Shown here: positions 17,001 through 25,365 of the stretch, piece by piece
Layout of the letters: each line of letters starts with the position of its first letter
How positions within the stretch are numbered: position 1 is the first letter of the stretch
Assembly: GCA_023301765.1 (NCBI GenBank)
Contig: JALZUC010000016.1
Coordinates: 1 to 51,339, forward strand
Direction of reading: 5' to 3'
DNA: 51,339 bases
Source of the DNA: Akkermansiaceae bacterium
GTDB taxonomy: Bacteria > Verrucomicrobiota > Verrucomicrobiia > Verrucomicrobiales > Akkermansiaceae
Notes under the pieces: model-generated
The model's input: only the letters and a program-made list of their open reading frames with translations
What the model was told of the DNA's origin: nothing
The model's database searches: none
Translations under genes and position numbers: made by a program

Positions 17001-17424
17001 TTCACTTCAGAAAAACCCTAACGTCACTGTCCGTATGCGTGGTGTTATGGAGAAGTGCACATACTGTGTGCAGCGTATCCAGTCAGTGAAGGGTAAAGTG
17101 AAAGCCAGACTCACTGAAAAGGCTAATGCAGCTGGCGGCTCATCTGTAGATGTAAAAATCACAGACAAGGAATTACGCCCGAAAGAAGGCTCAGTGCGCA
17201 CTGCATGTCAGGACGCATGTCCTACAGGCGCCATTAACTTTGGTAATATGATGCTCGGTAAAGATGCTCGGGTAATGAGAGCCCGTGACTCTGAGCGTAA
17301 TTACTCACTGCTGAACTACATCGGAACGATTCCCCGCACTACCTACCTAGCGCGGGTGAAAAATCCGAACGCAAAGATGCCTGATGCGCAGTTAATTGGC
17401 CGTGCTACGATCAACATGCACTAA
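14044..17424 (+). CDS. actB: alternative complex III subunit ActB, fused molybdopterin-like and iron-sulfur protein
   Basis: A 1126-residue periplasmic subunit. A Tat signal (SRRSFVK, twin Arg at 66-67) follows an unusually long N-terminal extension of about 63 residues; LAAC with Cys87 looks like a lipobox, so Tat export plus lipidation is likely. The first two thirds resemble the molybdopterin oxidoreductase fold but, as in other ActB proteins, should not bind the cofactor. The C-terminal third is ferredoxin-like: CTGCNACLVAC (849-859), CQHCESAPCETVC, CIGTRYCANNCPYKARRF (Thr in place of one Cys, the usual [3Fe-4S] site of ActB) and CTYC with CQDACPTGA. That predicts three [4Fe-4S] and one [3Fe-4S] cluster. 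It passes quinol electrons to ActA. Confidence 0.95.
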   Translation: MSNRKTNLPGRLPENKPQHLNKQDGSKIWRSLGEKEGEEGFQDALDREFLDGAAQMETEEEREMSRRSFVKLMGASSALAGVGLAACSRPEKLIVPFAESPEWSIPGKPVYYATSMPQAGGAASLVVTTHENRPTKIEPNKRYDENGGTDSFVQASVLDMYDPARSRDILNGGVKRSREELVKALGEMLQAGTRVGVVVGEDESPTRSRLFKELKVKYGAAKFYTYEPLTGEARKQANAEAFGAGADITTDFSKAKVVLSLDSDFLELDKQGPVSGFYKNRFVEGAEYDKKANAKAMNRLYIVEGNFSLTGGMADHRLRIAPSQVVAVAAKIAQACGASVTASGDYKLSDNETLWATECANDLKANAGKSIVLAGTRQTKELQSICIAINTALNNYGKTLKPVITEKTGGNMESLVKSLNAKELDAVILMTPANPVYDAPGFADAAKNAKLIHLGLRRDATAHAADWHIPSAHYLESWGDTRTATGTYSVVQPMILPLYNGVSELDFINFLLSGKLFDSAADGGESSPSYDAVRKTFTGLANDSENSWMKLLRDGFWKKSTYAAVAPRGGGAVSVIVPKAPSAGNYEVVFTTDGSVYDGRYANNAWLQEAPDPISKVCWDNVAMVSPATAREMGVYDTILKLQPKAKVYGIFTAENAGVDPITNEGKNHANPMVSVSVNGKELEVPVMVAFGHADHVISIALGYGHGYDKNDELGRGPLNQDHVSHVSVNRGFNAYSIRTAETTYLASGATAKKTGRKYHLAMTQEHHAMYGRALAREISTLPTEGDHGKDYAAQTAGVKKQGMDSHAPENISLYKPKGSKTWHEEAQANKHLFDERQQWAMTIDLNNCTGCNACLVACQAENNIPVVGKQQVAMGREMHWIRMDRYFSAIGDDENNVEMIPQPVACQHCESAPCETVCPVNATVHSEDGLNTMAYNRCIGTRYCANNCPYKARRFNFFDYNKRNPLIHKNLYKGPLGKKAVGEAPSLQKNPNVTVRMRGVMEKCTYCVQRIQSVKGKVKARLTEKANAAGGSSVDVKITDKELRPKEGSVRTACQDACPTGAINFGNMMLGKDARVMRARDSERNYSLLNYIGTIPRTTYLARVKNPNAKMPDAQLIGRATINMH

Positions 17425-17465
17425 GCTGGGAATCCTCATTTCTAAATTTCTAAATTTAACTTTAT

Positions 17466-18941
<1,476 letters not shown>

Positions 18942-18970
18942 GACCAATCACCTCTACCACTTCTCACTAG

Positions 18971-19522
18971 ATGACAGTAAAACGCGTATACGGCTACCTC
19001 GCCGAATTTGAAAGTGCTTCTGCCCTGTATAAGGCCGCAGAGAAGGTGCGTGATGCCGGGCATAAAAAATGGGACTGCTATTCACCATACCCTATACACG
19101 GTCTGGACCAGGCCATGGGTATGAAAAAGTCCATTCTGCCGTATCTCGTATTCTTTGGTGGTACCATGGGTATCATGACTGCCTTTATACTGGCTTACAC
19201 CACACAGGTTTATATTTACCCTACTGTAGTGCAGTCTAAGCCAGCGAATATCTTCACTACAGCGGCGTTTTTCCCGATCATGTTTGAGCTGACGATTCTT
19301 TTTTCCGGTTTTACTACGCTCTTTGGTCTACTCGGCCTCATGCAGCTACCACGCTTGAATCACCCACTCTTCGAGAGTAGACAGTTTCAGCGTGTTACTG
19401 ACGATGGTTTTTTCATCGCTATTGAAGCACGTGATCCACGCTTCTCCACGGAGGAGACTAAAACTCTACTTGAAGATGCTGGTGGCACGAATCTGGAACT
19501 TGTAGAGGAACCAGCCGCATAG
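18971..19522 (+). CDS. actD: alternative complex III subunit ActD (DUF3341)
   Basis: A 183-residue membrane protein. An N-terminal soluble part (VYGYLAEFESASALYKAAEKVRDAG and WDCYSPYPIHGLD) precedes two transmembrane helices at about 55-77 and 95-120, followed by a cytoplasmic C-terminal domain. The YSPYP-hG(L/I)D motif is the mark of ActD. It has no cofactor and is thought to be structural. The 116-base gap to actE is the longest inside the operon and holds an ACATTAATGT palindrome near 19580, so a secondary promoter or processing site is possible. Confidence 0.93.
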   Translation: MTVKRVYGYLAEFESASALYKAAEKVRDAGHKKWDCYSPYPIHGLDQAMGMKKSILPYLVFFGGTMGIMTAFILAYTTQVYIYPTVVQSKPANIFTTAAFFPIMFELTILFSGFTTLFGLLGLMQLPRLNHPLFESRQFQRVTDDGFFIAIEARDPRFSTEETKTLLEDAGGTNLELVEEPAA

Positions 19523-19638
19523 AAAACTTAAGTATCAACTCTAACTAATTTATTTTAAACCAAGGAAAAACATCATTTAGACATTAATGTAAAATTTTTG
19601 TCCATCTTGTTAATCCAGTCTAAAAAACACCTCATCCC

Positions 19639-20253
19639 ATGAGATATTTCTTCCTAGCCCTCACCCTGATAACCATTTTGGTTGTTAGCTTCTTCGGTTT
19701 CCGTGGTGATAAGTTCAGCTCTACCCCTATTCGCCTGTTTCCAGATATGGATGATCAGGATAAAGTAAGAACACAGACCACCTCTGCATTTTTTGCAGAT
19801 GGAATGAGTGCTCGTAAGCCAGTAGCTGGCACTGTTCCGCGTGGATTTGAATCAGATGGCTCTGGCCCTAATTTTGGCAATAATACCAGCTACTACCATA
19901 CAGGTAAGTTTGGAAAAGTTTACGGTGACGGTATGCCAAAAGCGCTAAAACTTAATGCTGATAATACAGAAGCATTTATCCGTCACGGTAAGCAGCGTTA
20001 TAATATATCATGTATGCCTTGCCACGGTGAAGCTGGTAATGGCAGAGGCACAGCTGCCGTTGTCGGTAATTTCTCCGTAGCAGATTTAAATGGCTTCCTT
20101 AAGGCAGAGTATCCAGACGGTCAGATGTATGAAACTATCAGTGTGGGTAAAGGCCTCATGAGCGGTTATGCTTACAATATTCCTGTCAGAGACCGCTGGG
20201 CGATCATAGCCTACGTGCGCGCCCTTCAAACAGCTGTTAAATCTGCTGAGTAA
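19639..20253 (+). CDS. actE: alternative complex III subunit ActE, monohaem cytochrome c
   Basis: A 204-residue periplasmic cytochrome. One haem motif, CMPCHGEAGNGRG, lies near residue 130; the probable axial Met is in GLMSGYAYNI and the family ending DRWAIIAYVRALQ is present. ActE is the exit haem of complex III. In the solved Flavobacterium johnsoniae complex two subunits are lipid-anchored through an N-terminal Cys. Here the N-terminus is a single hydrophobic helix (residues 3-20) with no Cys before the haem site, so this ActE is more likely held by an uncleaved helix or released after cleavage. Confidence 0.93.
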   Translation: MRYFFLALTLITILVVSFFGFRGDKFSSTPIRLFPDMDDQDKVRTQTTSAFFADGMSARKPVAGTVPRGFESDGSGPNFGNNTSYYHTGKFGKVYGDGMPKALKLNADNTEAFIRHGKQRYNISCMPCHGEAGNGRGTAAVVGNFSVADLNGFLKAEYPDGQMYETISVGKGLMSGYAYNIPVRDRWAIIAYVRALQTAVKSAE

Positions 20254-20287
20254 TCATCTAATTTCCTAATTTTATTCATTCATTCCA

Positions 20288-21643
20288 ATGGGTCACTTCA
20301 TTACATCCAAAGACATCCCTACCGATGGGGAAAAAATCGCTAAGAGCAAGCTTGCCCTGCCAGTAATGGTATGTGGTGTGGTTGCTTTGCTTGGCCTAAT
20401 CGCCAGTGTTTGTCTGCTGTTTATTAATAACCCTGCACAGAATGAAGCGGCAGATACCTATGCTGGGCGTTTCGCTTACTCATGGTTGTTTGCTTTTATA
20501 TTTTTTGTAAGCCTTAGTCTTGGTGGTTGCTTCTGGCTACTACTGCACCACGTTTCTAACTCGGGTTGGGGTATTTCTGTTCGTCGCCTGATGGAGCACC
20601 TTGCTTGTGTTTTCCCATGGATGGGAATTATTGCTATTCCTTTCCTCTTCCCGCACGTGCAGCAGCACCTATTTGAGTGGATGAATATGCACCGTGATAT
20701 CCTAGGTAGCACAACGACGTATGCCGATGCTACGTCTACTCTTTATAAAAGCCATGATCCCTATGATCACCTTCTCTATGTAAAGGCCTTCTATATGAAC
20801 CTACCTTTCTGGCTTGGTCGTATGATTTTCTACTTCGTAGCACTCGGTGCGTCTATGCTCTACCTGAGAAAGCTTTCAGTGGATCAGGATTTAGATCCTA
20901 ACCCAGGATATGAGCGTTTGAAAATTGCGCGTCGTCGGAGCTCATGGATATTCATTATCTTTGGTCTTACTGCCACGTTCTTGGTATTTGATTTAGTAAA
21001 GGCTCTCGATTACAAGTGGTTCTCCACCATGTATGGTGTAGCCTTCTTCGCCGGTTGTGTTCTTAATGGTATGGCATTTCTCATTCTCACCACGATTGTG
21101 CTGCGCCGTGCAGGATACATGAAGACTATCATGAGTCCTGAGCACCACCATATCATGGGTAAGCTTACTTTTGCATTTGTAGTTTTCTGGGCCTATGTTT
21201 CTTTCTCTCAGTTCTTCCTCATCTGGTATGCAAATATTACAGAGGAGACGAGTTACTTCTTACTCCGTAATACAGGTGACTGGAACATTGCATCAATGGT
21301 ATTAGTCTTTGGTCACTTCGCCTTACCATTCCTGTTCTTGATGCGTTCAGACGTAAAGAAAAAGCCAGGTCTGATGATCCCTATCACGGTCTACCTCTTT
21401 GTTTTACACGCTTTAGATCTCTACATCATGGTGGCACCTGAACGTGGTCCATCACTTACGATCAATAGTGAAGCTGGAGCTAGCCTTATGCCTACGCAAG
21501 GTGGCGTTCTGTGGCTTGATCTACTAGCCTTTGTCACCGTGGGAGCATTCTTCGCATTCTTCTTCTTACGTTCACTGACTACTACTAGTCTCTACCCACA
21601 CCGTGACCCACGTATCCTTGAGTCAGCTAATCTTTATAACTAG
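20288..21643 (+). CDS. actF: alternative complex III subunit ActF, second NrfD-like membrane protein
   Basis: A 451-residue polytopic membrane protein, the smaller NrfD paralogue of ActC, with about ten helices from residue 24 on. The stretches GGCFWLLLHHVSNSGWG, YKSHDPYDHLLYVKAFYMN and FVVFWAYVSFSQFFLIWYAN are typical of ActF. It pairs with ActC in the membrane; whether it binds quinol is not known for the family. The leader is T/C/A-rich (AATTTTATTCATTCATTCCA) without a Shine-Dalgarno sequence. It completes a full set of six complex III genes. Confidence 0.94.
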   Translation: MGHFITSKDIPTDGEKIAKSKLALPVMVCGVVALLGLIASVCLLFINNPAQNEAADTYAGRFAYSWLFAFIFFVSLSLGGCFWLLLHHVSNSGWGISVRRLMEHLACVFPWMGIIAIPFLFPHVQQHLFEWMNMHRDILGSTTTYADATSTLYKSHDPYDHLLYVKAFYMNLPFWLGRMIFYFVALGASMLYLRKLSVDQDLDPNPGYERLKIARRRSSWIFIIFGLTATFLVFDLVKALDYKWFSTMYGVAFFAGCVLNGMAFLILTTIVLRRAGYMKTIMSPEHHHIMGKLTFAFVVFWAYVSFSQFFLIWYANITEETSYFLLRNTGDWNIASMVLVFGHFALPFLFLMRSDVKKKPGLMIPITVYLFVLHALDLYIMVAPERGPSLTINSEAGASLMPTQGGVLWLDLLAFVTVGAFFAFFFLRSLTTTSLYPHRDPRILESANLYN

Positions 21644-21680
21644 AGTAAGCTTGTTTTTCACAACACATTTTTAATCTGAG

Positions 21681-22226
21681 ATGTCCACATCATCATACAA
21701 TCACCGCGACACCCCATTACGCCGCTTTAACGCATTCTGGTGGGGCCTAGCTTTCTTTGGTCTCTTTGGAGTTGTTTCCACAGTTGTTGTCTTCACTACA
21801 GACAGCGTGCCGGATGCTGCCGATTTGGCATACAAAGACCGTCAAGACACTGTAGACACTGTAGCTCTAAAACAGACTGAGATCCTTGAGGCTAAAGAAA
21901 TGCAGATAGCAAAAGTCAGCGCTGATCTACAGAGAGCTCCTGGTGTAGTAGCTAGTGGGCCAATAGGTGATGCTGAGAACGGTAAAAAACTATTTAAAAG
22001 TAAAACTTGTTTTACCTGCCACGGAGCAGACGGTAATACACCGCTCGCCCCGATCTACCCTAAGCTAGGTGGTAAAGAAGCCGCGTATTTAGCTAAGAGA
22101 ATGTCAGATATTAAATCAGGTGCCTACACCACAGCTCTCACACCTCAAATGAAGCCGTTTATCGGTATGGTTTCCGAACAGGAAATCAAAGACATCGCCC
22201 AGTGGCTGGCAGATGGTAGTAAGTAA
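21681..22226 (+). CDS. membrane-anchored monohaem cytochrome c
   Basis: A 181-residue protein with one transmembrane helix at about 17-36, a hydrophilic linker rich in charged residues, and a small class I cytochrome c domain from about residue 95. The haem motif is CFTCHGADGN and the likely axial Met is in QMKPFIGM. Placed between complex III and the cbb3-like trio, it is the natural shuttle or wire carrying electrons from ActE onward, tethered to the membrane and so perhaps built into a supercomplex. The long linker would allow swinging between partners. The N-terminus resembles the anchors of CcoP-like proteins. Confidence 0.88.
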   Translation: MSTSSYNHRDTPLRRFNAFWWGLAFFGLFGVVSTVVVFTTDSVPDAADLAYKDRQDTVDTVALKQTEILEAKEMQIAKVSADLQRAPGVVASGPIGDAENGKKLFKSKTCFTCHGADGNTPLAPIYPKLGGKEAAYLAKRMSDIKSGAYTTALTPQMKPFIGMVSEQEIKDIAQWLADGSK

Positions 22227-22259
22227 ATTAAAGAATTTTTCCCAGAAACTAAAACGATC

Positions 22260-23753
22260 ATGTCTACCCAAAGTCAGGTTCCAAACATCGAGGACGCACA
22301 ATTGCGTGCTGACATAGACCGCTCATTGCGTCATCCGGTGATGTTCTTCTTCGCCAGCGGCGCTGCATGGCTAGCGGTGTCTCTGTTACTCGGAATCATT
22401 GCATCTACGAAGAGCCATTACCCTGGATTTCTAGGTGACTGGAGCTTTCTGCAGTATGGGCGTACATTCCCAGCGCATATTAATGCATTGATTTACGGAT
22501 GGGGTGCACAGGCTGGCTTTGGTGTGCTCATCTGGTTAATGGCACGTCTCTGTCGTCAGCCTAGTAAGAACTCTGGTAGCATTCTTGTAGCAGCTCACAT
22601 TTGGAACCTTGGCGTAGCTATTGGCACCATTGGGATTCTTGCTGGTCAGGGCACAGGTAAGCACTGGATGCAGTTCCCTACTTTTGTATGGCCTGTTCTC
22701 CTTGCCGCTTACGCAGTTATCGCTATCTGGTCACTCATCGCCTTTCGTTGTAGAAATAATGATCATACTTACATTTCTCAGTGGTATCTCTTAGGTGCTA
22801 TCTTATGGTTTCCTTGGGTTTACCTTACCGCTAACCTCTACGTGAATGTATTTGATATTCATCCACTGATGGCAGCTGCGATTAATAGCTGGTTCCGTCA
22901 TGCGTTGATATTCCTATTCTTCACACCTATTGCTATCGCTAGTGCTTACTACATTGCTTCGAAAGTCTGTGGTCGCCCGATTTACAACTACTCATACTCA
23001 ATAGGTGGTTTCTGGGCACTTGCTATTATAGCGCCATGGGCAGGTATGCAAACTATGATGGGTGCACCTATTCCTATGTTTCTGCAGTATGCTGGTTCTG
23101 CCGCTACAATGCTAGTGGGAGTGCCACTGGTTATTGCTGGTGTGAATATTATCAAGACTACCTCTGGACAGCCAAATAAAGTGGCAAATAGCCCGTCACT
23201 ACGGTTCAGTATTGCGGGTGTCGTGGGGATGCTTTTACTAGCCTTTGCTAGTGTTATTCTTGCCCACCCAGCGGCGCTGAAATACACACAGTTTACTATA
23301 GCAGGCTACGGTTATGATGTGTTGGCTATCTACGGGTTTTTCAGCATGTGTATGTTTGGCGCTATTTACTTCATTGTGCCACGTCTAACACGCCGTGAGT
23401 GGCTCTCTAGCCGTCTCATTCACGGTCATTTTAGATACTCTATCTACGGTGTTCTATTTATTTTCCTTTTCTGCACGTTACTCGGTGGTTTCCAGCAGGG
23501 TGCAGCGCAGGAGGATCACACATTACCGTGGCTTCAAGCTGTTAAAAACACTTTACCATACTCAGTAGGTATGACGGTAGCTTTATGCTTCCTTCTCTAT
23601 GCTAACTTTTTCTTCTTTATTCACCTAACTCTCATGTGGCTCCGTCTCGGTCGCCGCAGCTCTCACCCTACTCTACTGAGTCATAAGCACTCTGCACTAG
23701 GACCTCACGGGCCAGAAGGTGACATTGAAGAACTCGAAACAGCTAAAGTCTAG
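22260..23753 (+). CDS. CcoN-like membrane protein lacking the haem-copper active site
   Basis: A 497-residue polytopic protein, clearly homologous to subunit I of cbb3 oxidases: FPAHINALIYGWGAQAGF, NSWFRHAL, GRPIYNYSYSIGGFWALA, YFIVPRL. The ligands are lost. Aligned without gaps to Pseudomonas CcoN, WYGHNA is WFRHAL (His214 kept), Y-I-W-A-G-P-H-H is A-P-W-A-G-M-Q-T (Tyr and both CuB His lost, now A258, Q264, T265), and T-I-G-H-V-H is T-I-A-G-Y-G (haem b3 and haem b His lost, now G349, G351). His73, the other haem b ligand, remains. The frame is intact and its codon use matches its neighbours, so this is a conserved non-catalytic paralogue rather than a decaying gene. A scaffold or electron-path role is inferred. 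Confidence 0.88.
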   Translation: MSTQSQVPNIEDAQLRADIDRSLRHPVMFFFASGAAWLAVSLLLGIIASTKSHYPGFLGDWSFLQYGRTFPAHINALIYGWGAQAGFGVLIWLMARLCRQPSKNSGSILVAAHIWNLGVAIGTIGILAGQGTGKHWMQFPTFVWPVLLAAYAVIAIWSLIAFRCRNNDHTYISQWYLLGAILWFPWVYLTANLYVNVFDIHPLMAAAINSWFRHALIFLFFTPIAIASAYYIASKVCGRPIYNYSYSIGGFWALAIIAPWAGMQTMMGAPIPMFLQYAGSAATMLVGVPLVIAGVNIIKTTSGQPNKVANSPSLRFSIAGVVGMLLLAFASVILAHPAALKYTQFTIAGYGYDVLAIYGFFSMCMFGAIYFIVPRLTRREWLSSRLIHGHFRYSIYGVLFIFLFCTLLGGFQQGAAQEDHTLPWLQAVKNTLPYSVGMTVALCFLLYANFFFFIHLTLMWLRLGRRSSHPTLLSHKHSALGPHGPEGDIEELETAKV

Positions 23754-23792
23754 CACTCTACCATTTTTAACTGAACACTTTAAATTAAGACC

Positions 23793-24527
23793 ATGACTTT
23801 TAAATCTTTTCTTCTCGGAATACTCGCTAGCTTTGGCCTGGCTTGGATGTTCGTGATTGCTATTCCAGTAGCAAAAATGGGTAAACTCGCACCGGTGCAA
23901 ATGACCGATGAGGAAGATTCTGCCTATTACGAGCGTAAGATATCTGGCCGTGTTTTAAACGGTGCTAAGATCTATGCTTCTAACGGCTGCTATGCCTGCC
24001 ACACTCAGCTTATCCGCCCTACTTATGCTGGTCACCAGATCTGGCGTGATGATATGGCTGGCATGGTAGACTCTGAGGGTAACGATACCCGCCGCGAGAC
24101 TACTTATTATGATTATACGGGTGAGAAGTATGCTCAGATAGGACTTACGCGTATGGGGCCAGATCTGAGTAACCTCGTTTACCGCGTTAATAAATACGCG
24201 GAGAGAACAAATTTAACTGCTGAACAGTGGCTCATGGAGCACCTCTACAATCCACGGAATAATGATATCCGTTTGGGCGAAGGTGGTGAAAGACTCGAGA
24301 TGAACTGGTCCAACTGTCCATCGCAGCCTCAGATGTTTGAGAAAAAGATCATCACTGGGCAGGGGGATAAACTCGCTCTACAAAAAACACTTGAAGGTAA
24401 GGAAATCGTAGCCAAGGAAGAGGCTCTCGTATTGATAAGTTACCTGATGTCGTTTCATCGTGATGATGTAGTGCCTGATAGCATGGACAACAGCCCTAAG
24501 AAAGTGACCGGGGAAGATAACAACTAA
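23793..24527 (+). CDS. CcoO-like membrane-anchored monohaem cytochrome c
   Basis: A 244-residue protein resembling subunit II of cbb3 oxidases. One N-terminal membrane helix (about 4-26) precedes a cytochrome domain with GAKIYASNGCYACHTQLIRP, the CcoO haem signature (C-x-x-C-H-x-Q-x-I-R-P). Downstream are GLTRMGPDLSNL, HLYNPRNND and a Met in ERLEMNWSNCP that can serve as axial ligand. The haem site is thus intact although the partner CcoN-like protein has lost its own metals. An insertion around residues 85-115, with TRRETTYYDYTG, is not typical. It probably relays electrons within the complex. Confidence 0.87.
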   Translation: MTFKSFLLGILASFGLAWMFVIAIPVAKMGKLAPVQMTDEEDSAYYERKISGRVLNGAKIYASNGCYACHTQLIRPTYAGHQIWRDDMAGMVDSEGNDTRRETTYYDYTGEKYAQIGLTRMGPDLSNLVYRVNKYAERTNLTAEQWLMEHLYNPRNNDIRLGEGGERLEMNWSNCPSQPQMFEKKIITGQGDKLALQKTLEGKEIVAKEEALVLISYLMSFHRDDVVPDSMDNSPKKVTGEDNN

Positions 24528-24558
24528 ACTGATCACTTGCCATAACTAACCTATTTTT

Positions 24559-25305
24559 TTGACCACAATGTCAGACAATCATTCCCAAAACCCGGATCTG
24601 GACGAGAACAATTCTGTGCTCACAGATGCGGCTGCCGCAACTCGTGAGAACCACATGCTTTCTGAGGGCACGGAGCCTATTTCACTATGGGTCATCCTTG
24701 GTAGCGCTATGATAGTGCTTATCGGAGGAGGCGTTCTCTTCAGTGGTAGTCTTTTTGATTATAAAAATTTCTCTAAAGCTGATTACGTGCGTGATGACGC
24801 ACCTAATTCTGGTCCAAAGGAAATCCTGCCAAAGACAGCTATAGTAGCTTACTCGAAGATTGGTGAGAAAAAATCAGTCTCTTGTAAAGGCTGCCACGGC
24901 AATAACGGTGAGGGTGGCAGTGCTATACCACCGCTAGCAGGATCTGAGTGGGTAAATGGCCCAAGTATGCGTCCAGCCATGATCATTCTTAATGGTATGA
25001 AAGGCGAGATCAGCGTAGCCGGTAAATCATATAATGGGAATATGCCATCACAAGGTGCAGGTCTCACAGCACAGGATCTAGCAGGTGTACTTAACTATAT
25101 AAGAACAAGCTTTGGTAACACTAGTGATAAACTTATCACCGTAGAAATGGCCCAAAAAGCCATTGATGCTACTAAAGAGCGTGCCGGTGGCCAGCTAACC
25201 TCATCTGAGCTTAACGAGAAGTATAACCGCGACCTTGAGGGAGAACCTCTTGATCCTGAGACTCTCGTTCATCCTAAAACTCTTGAACCAGTTGCCGCAG
25301 AGTAA
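24559..25305 (+). CDS. CcoP-like membrane-anchored monohaem cytochrome c
   Basis: A 248-residue protein. A polar N-terminal region of about 40 residues is followed by one membrane helix (about 43-65) and a cytochrome c domain with CKGCHGNNGEGGSAIPPL and an axial Met in YNGNMPSQG. The N-terminus and the anchor recall CcoP, but true CcoP has two haem domains and this has one. A charged tail of about 60 residues, rich in Glu and Pro, follows the haem domain. It completes a cbb3-like trio (CcoN-, CcoO- and CcoP-like) lodged between complex III and the A-type oxidase genes. Confidence 0.83.
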   Translation: MTTMSDNHSQNPDLDENNSVLTDAAAATRENHMLSEGTEPISLWVILGSAMIVLIGGGVLFSGSLFDYKNFSKADYVRDDAPNSGPKEILPKTAIVAYSKIGEKKSVSCKGCHGNNGEGGSAIPPLAGSEWVNGPSMRPAMIILNGMKGEISVAGKSYNGNMPSQGAGLTAQDLAGVLNYIRTSFGNTSDKLITVEMAQKAIDATKERAGGQLTSSELNEKYNRDLEGEPLDPETLVHPKTLEPVAAE

Positions 25306-25365
25306 GTCTTTCAATTCTTCTTTCTTCATCTATTTTTATCCATCTGACCCATCCAAGCTAAGGCT

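Noticed and set aside
22260-25305. Reading the CcoN/O/P-like trio as a working cbb3 oxygen reductase
   Set aside because: Five of six metal-ligand histidines and the active-site tyrosine of subunit I are absent.
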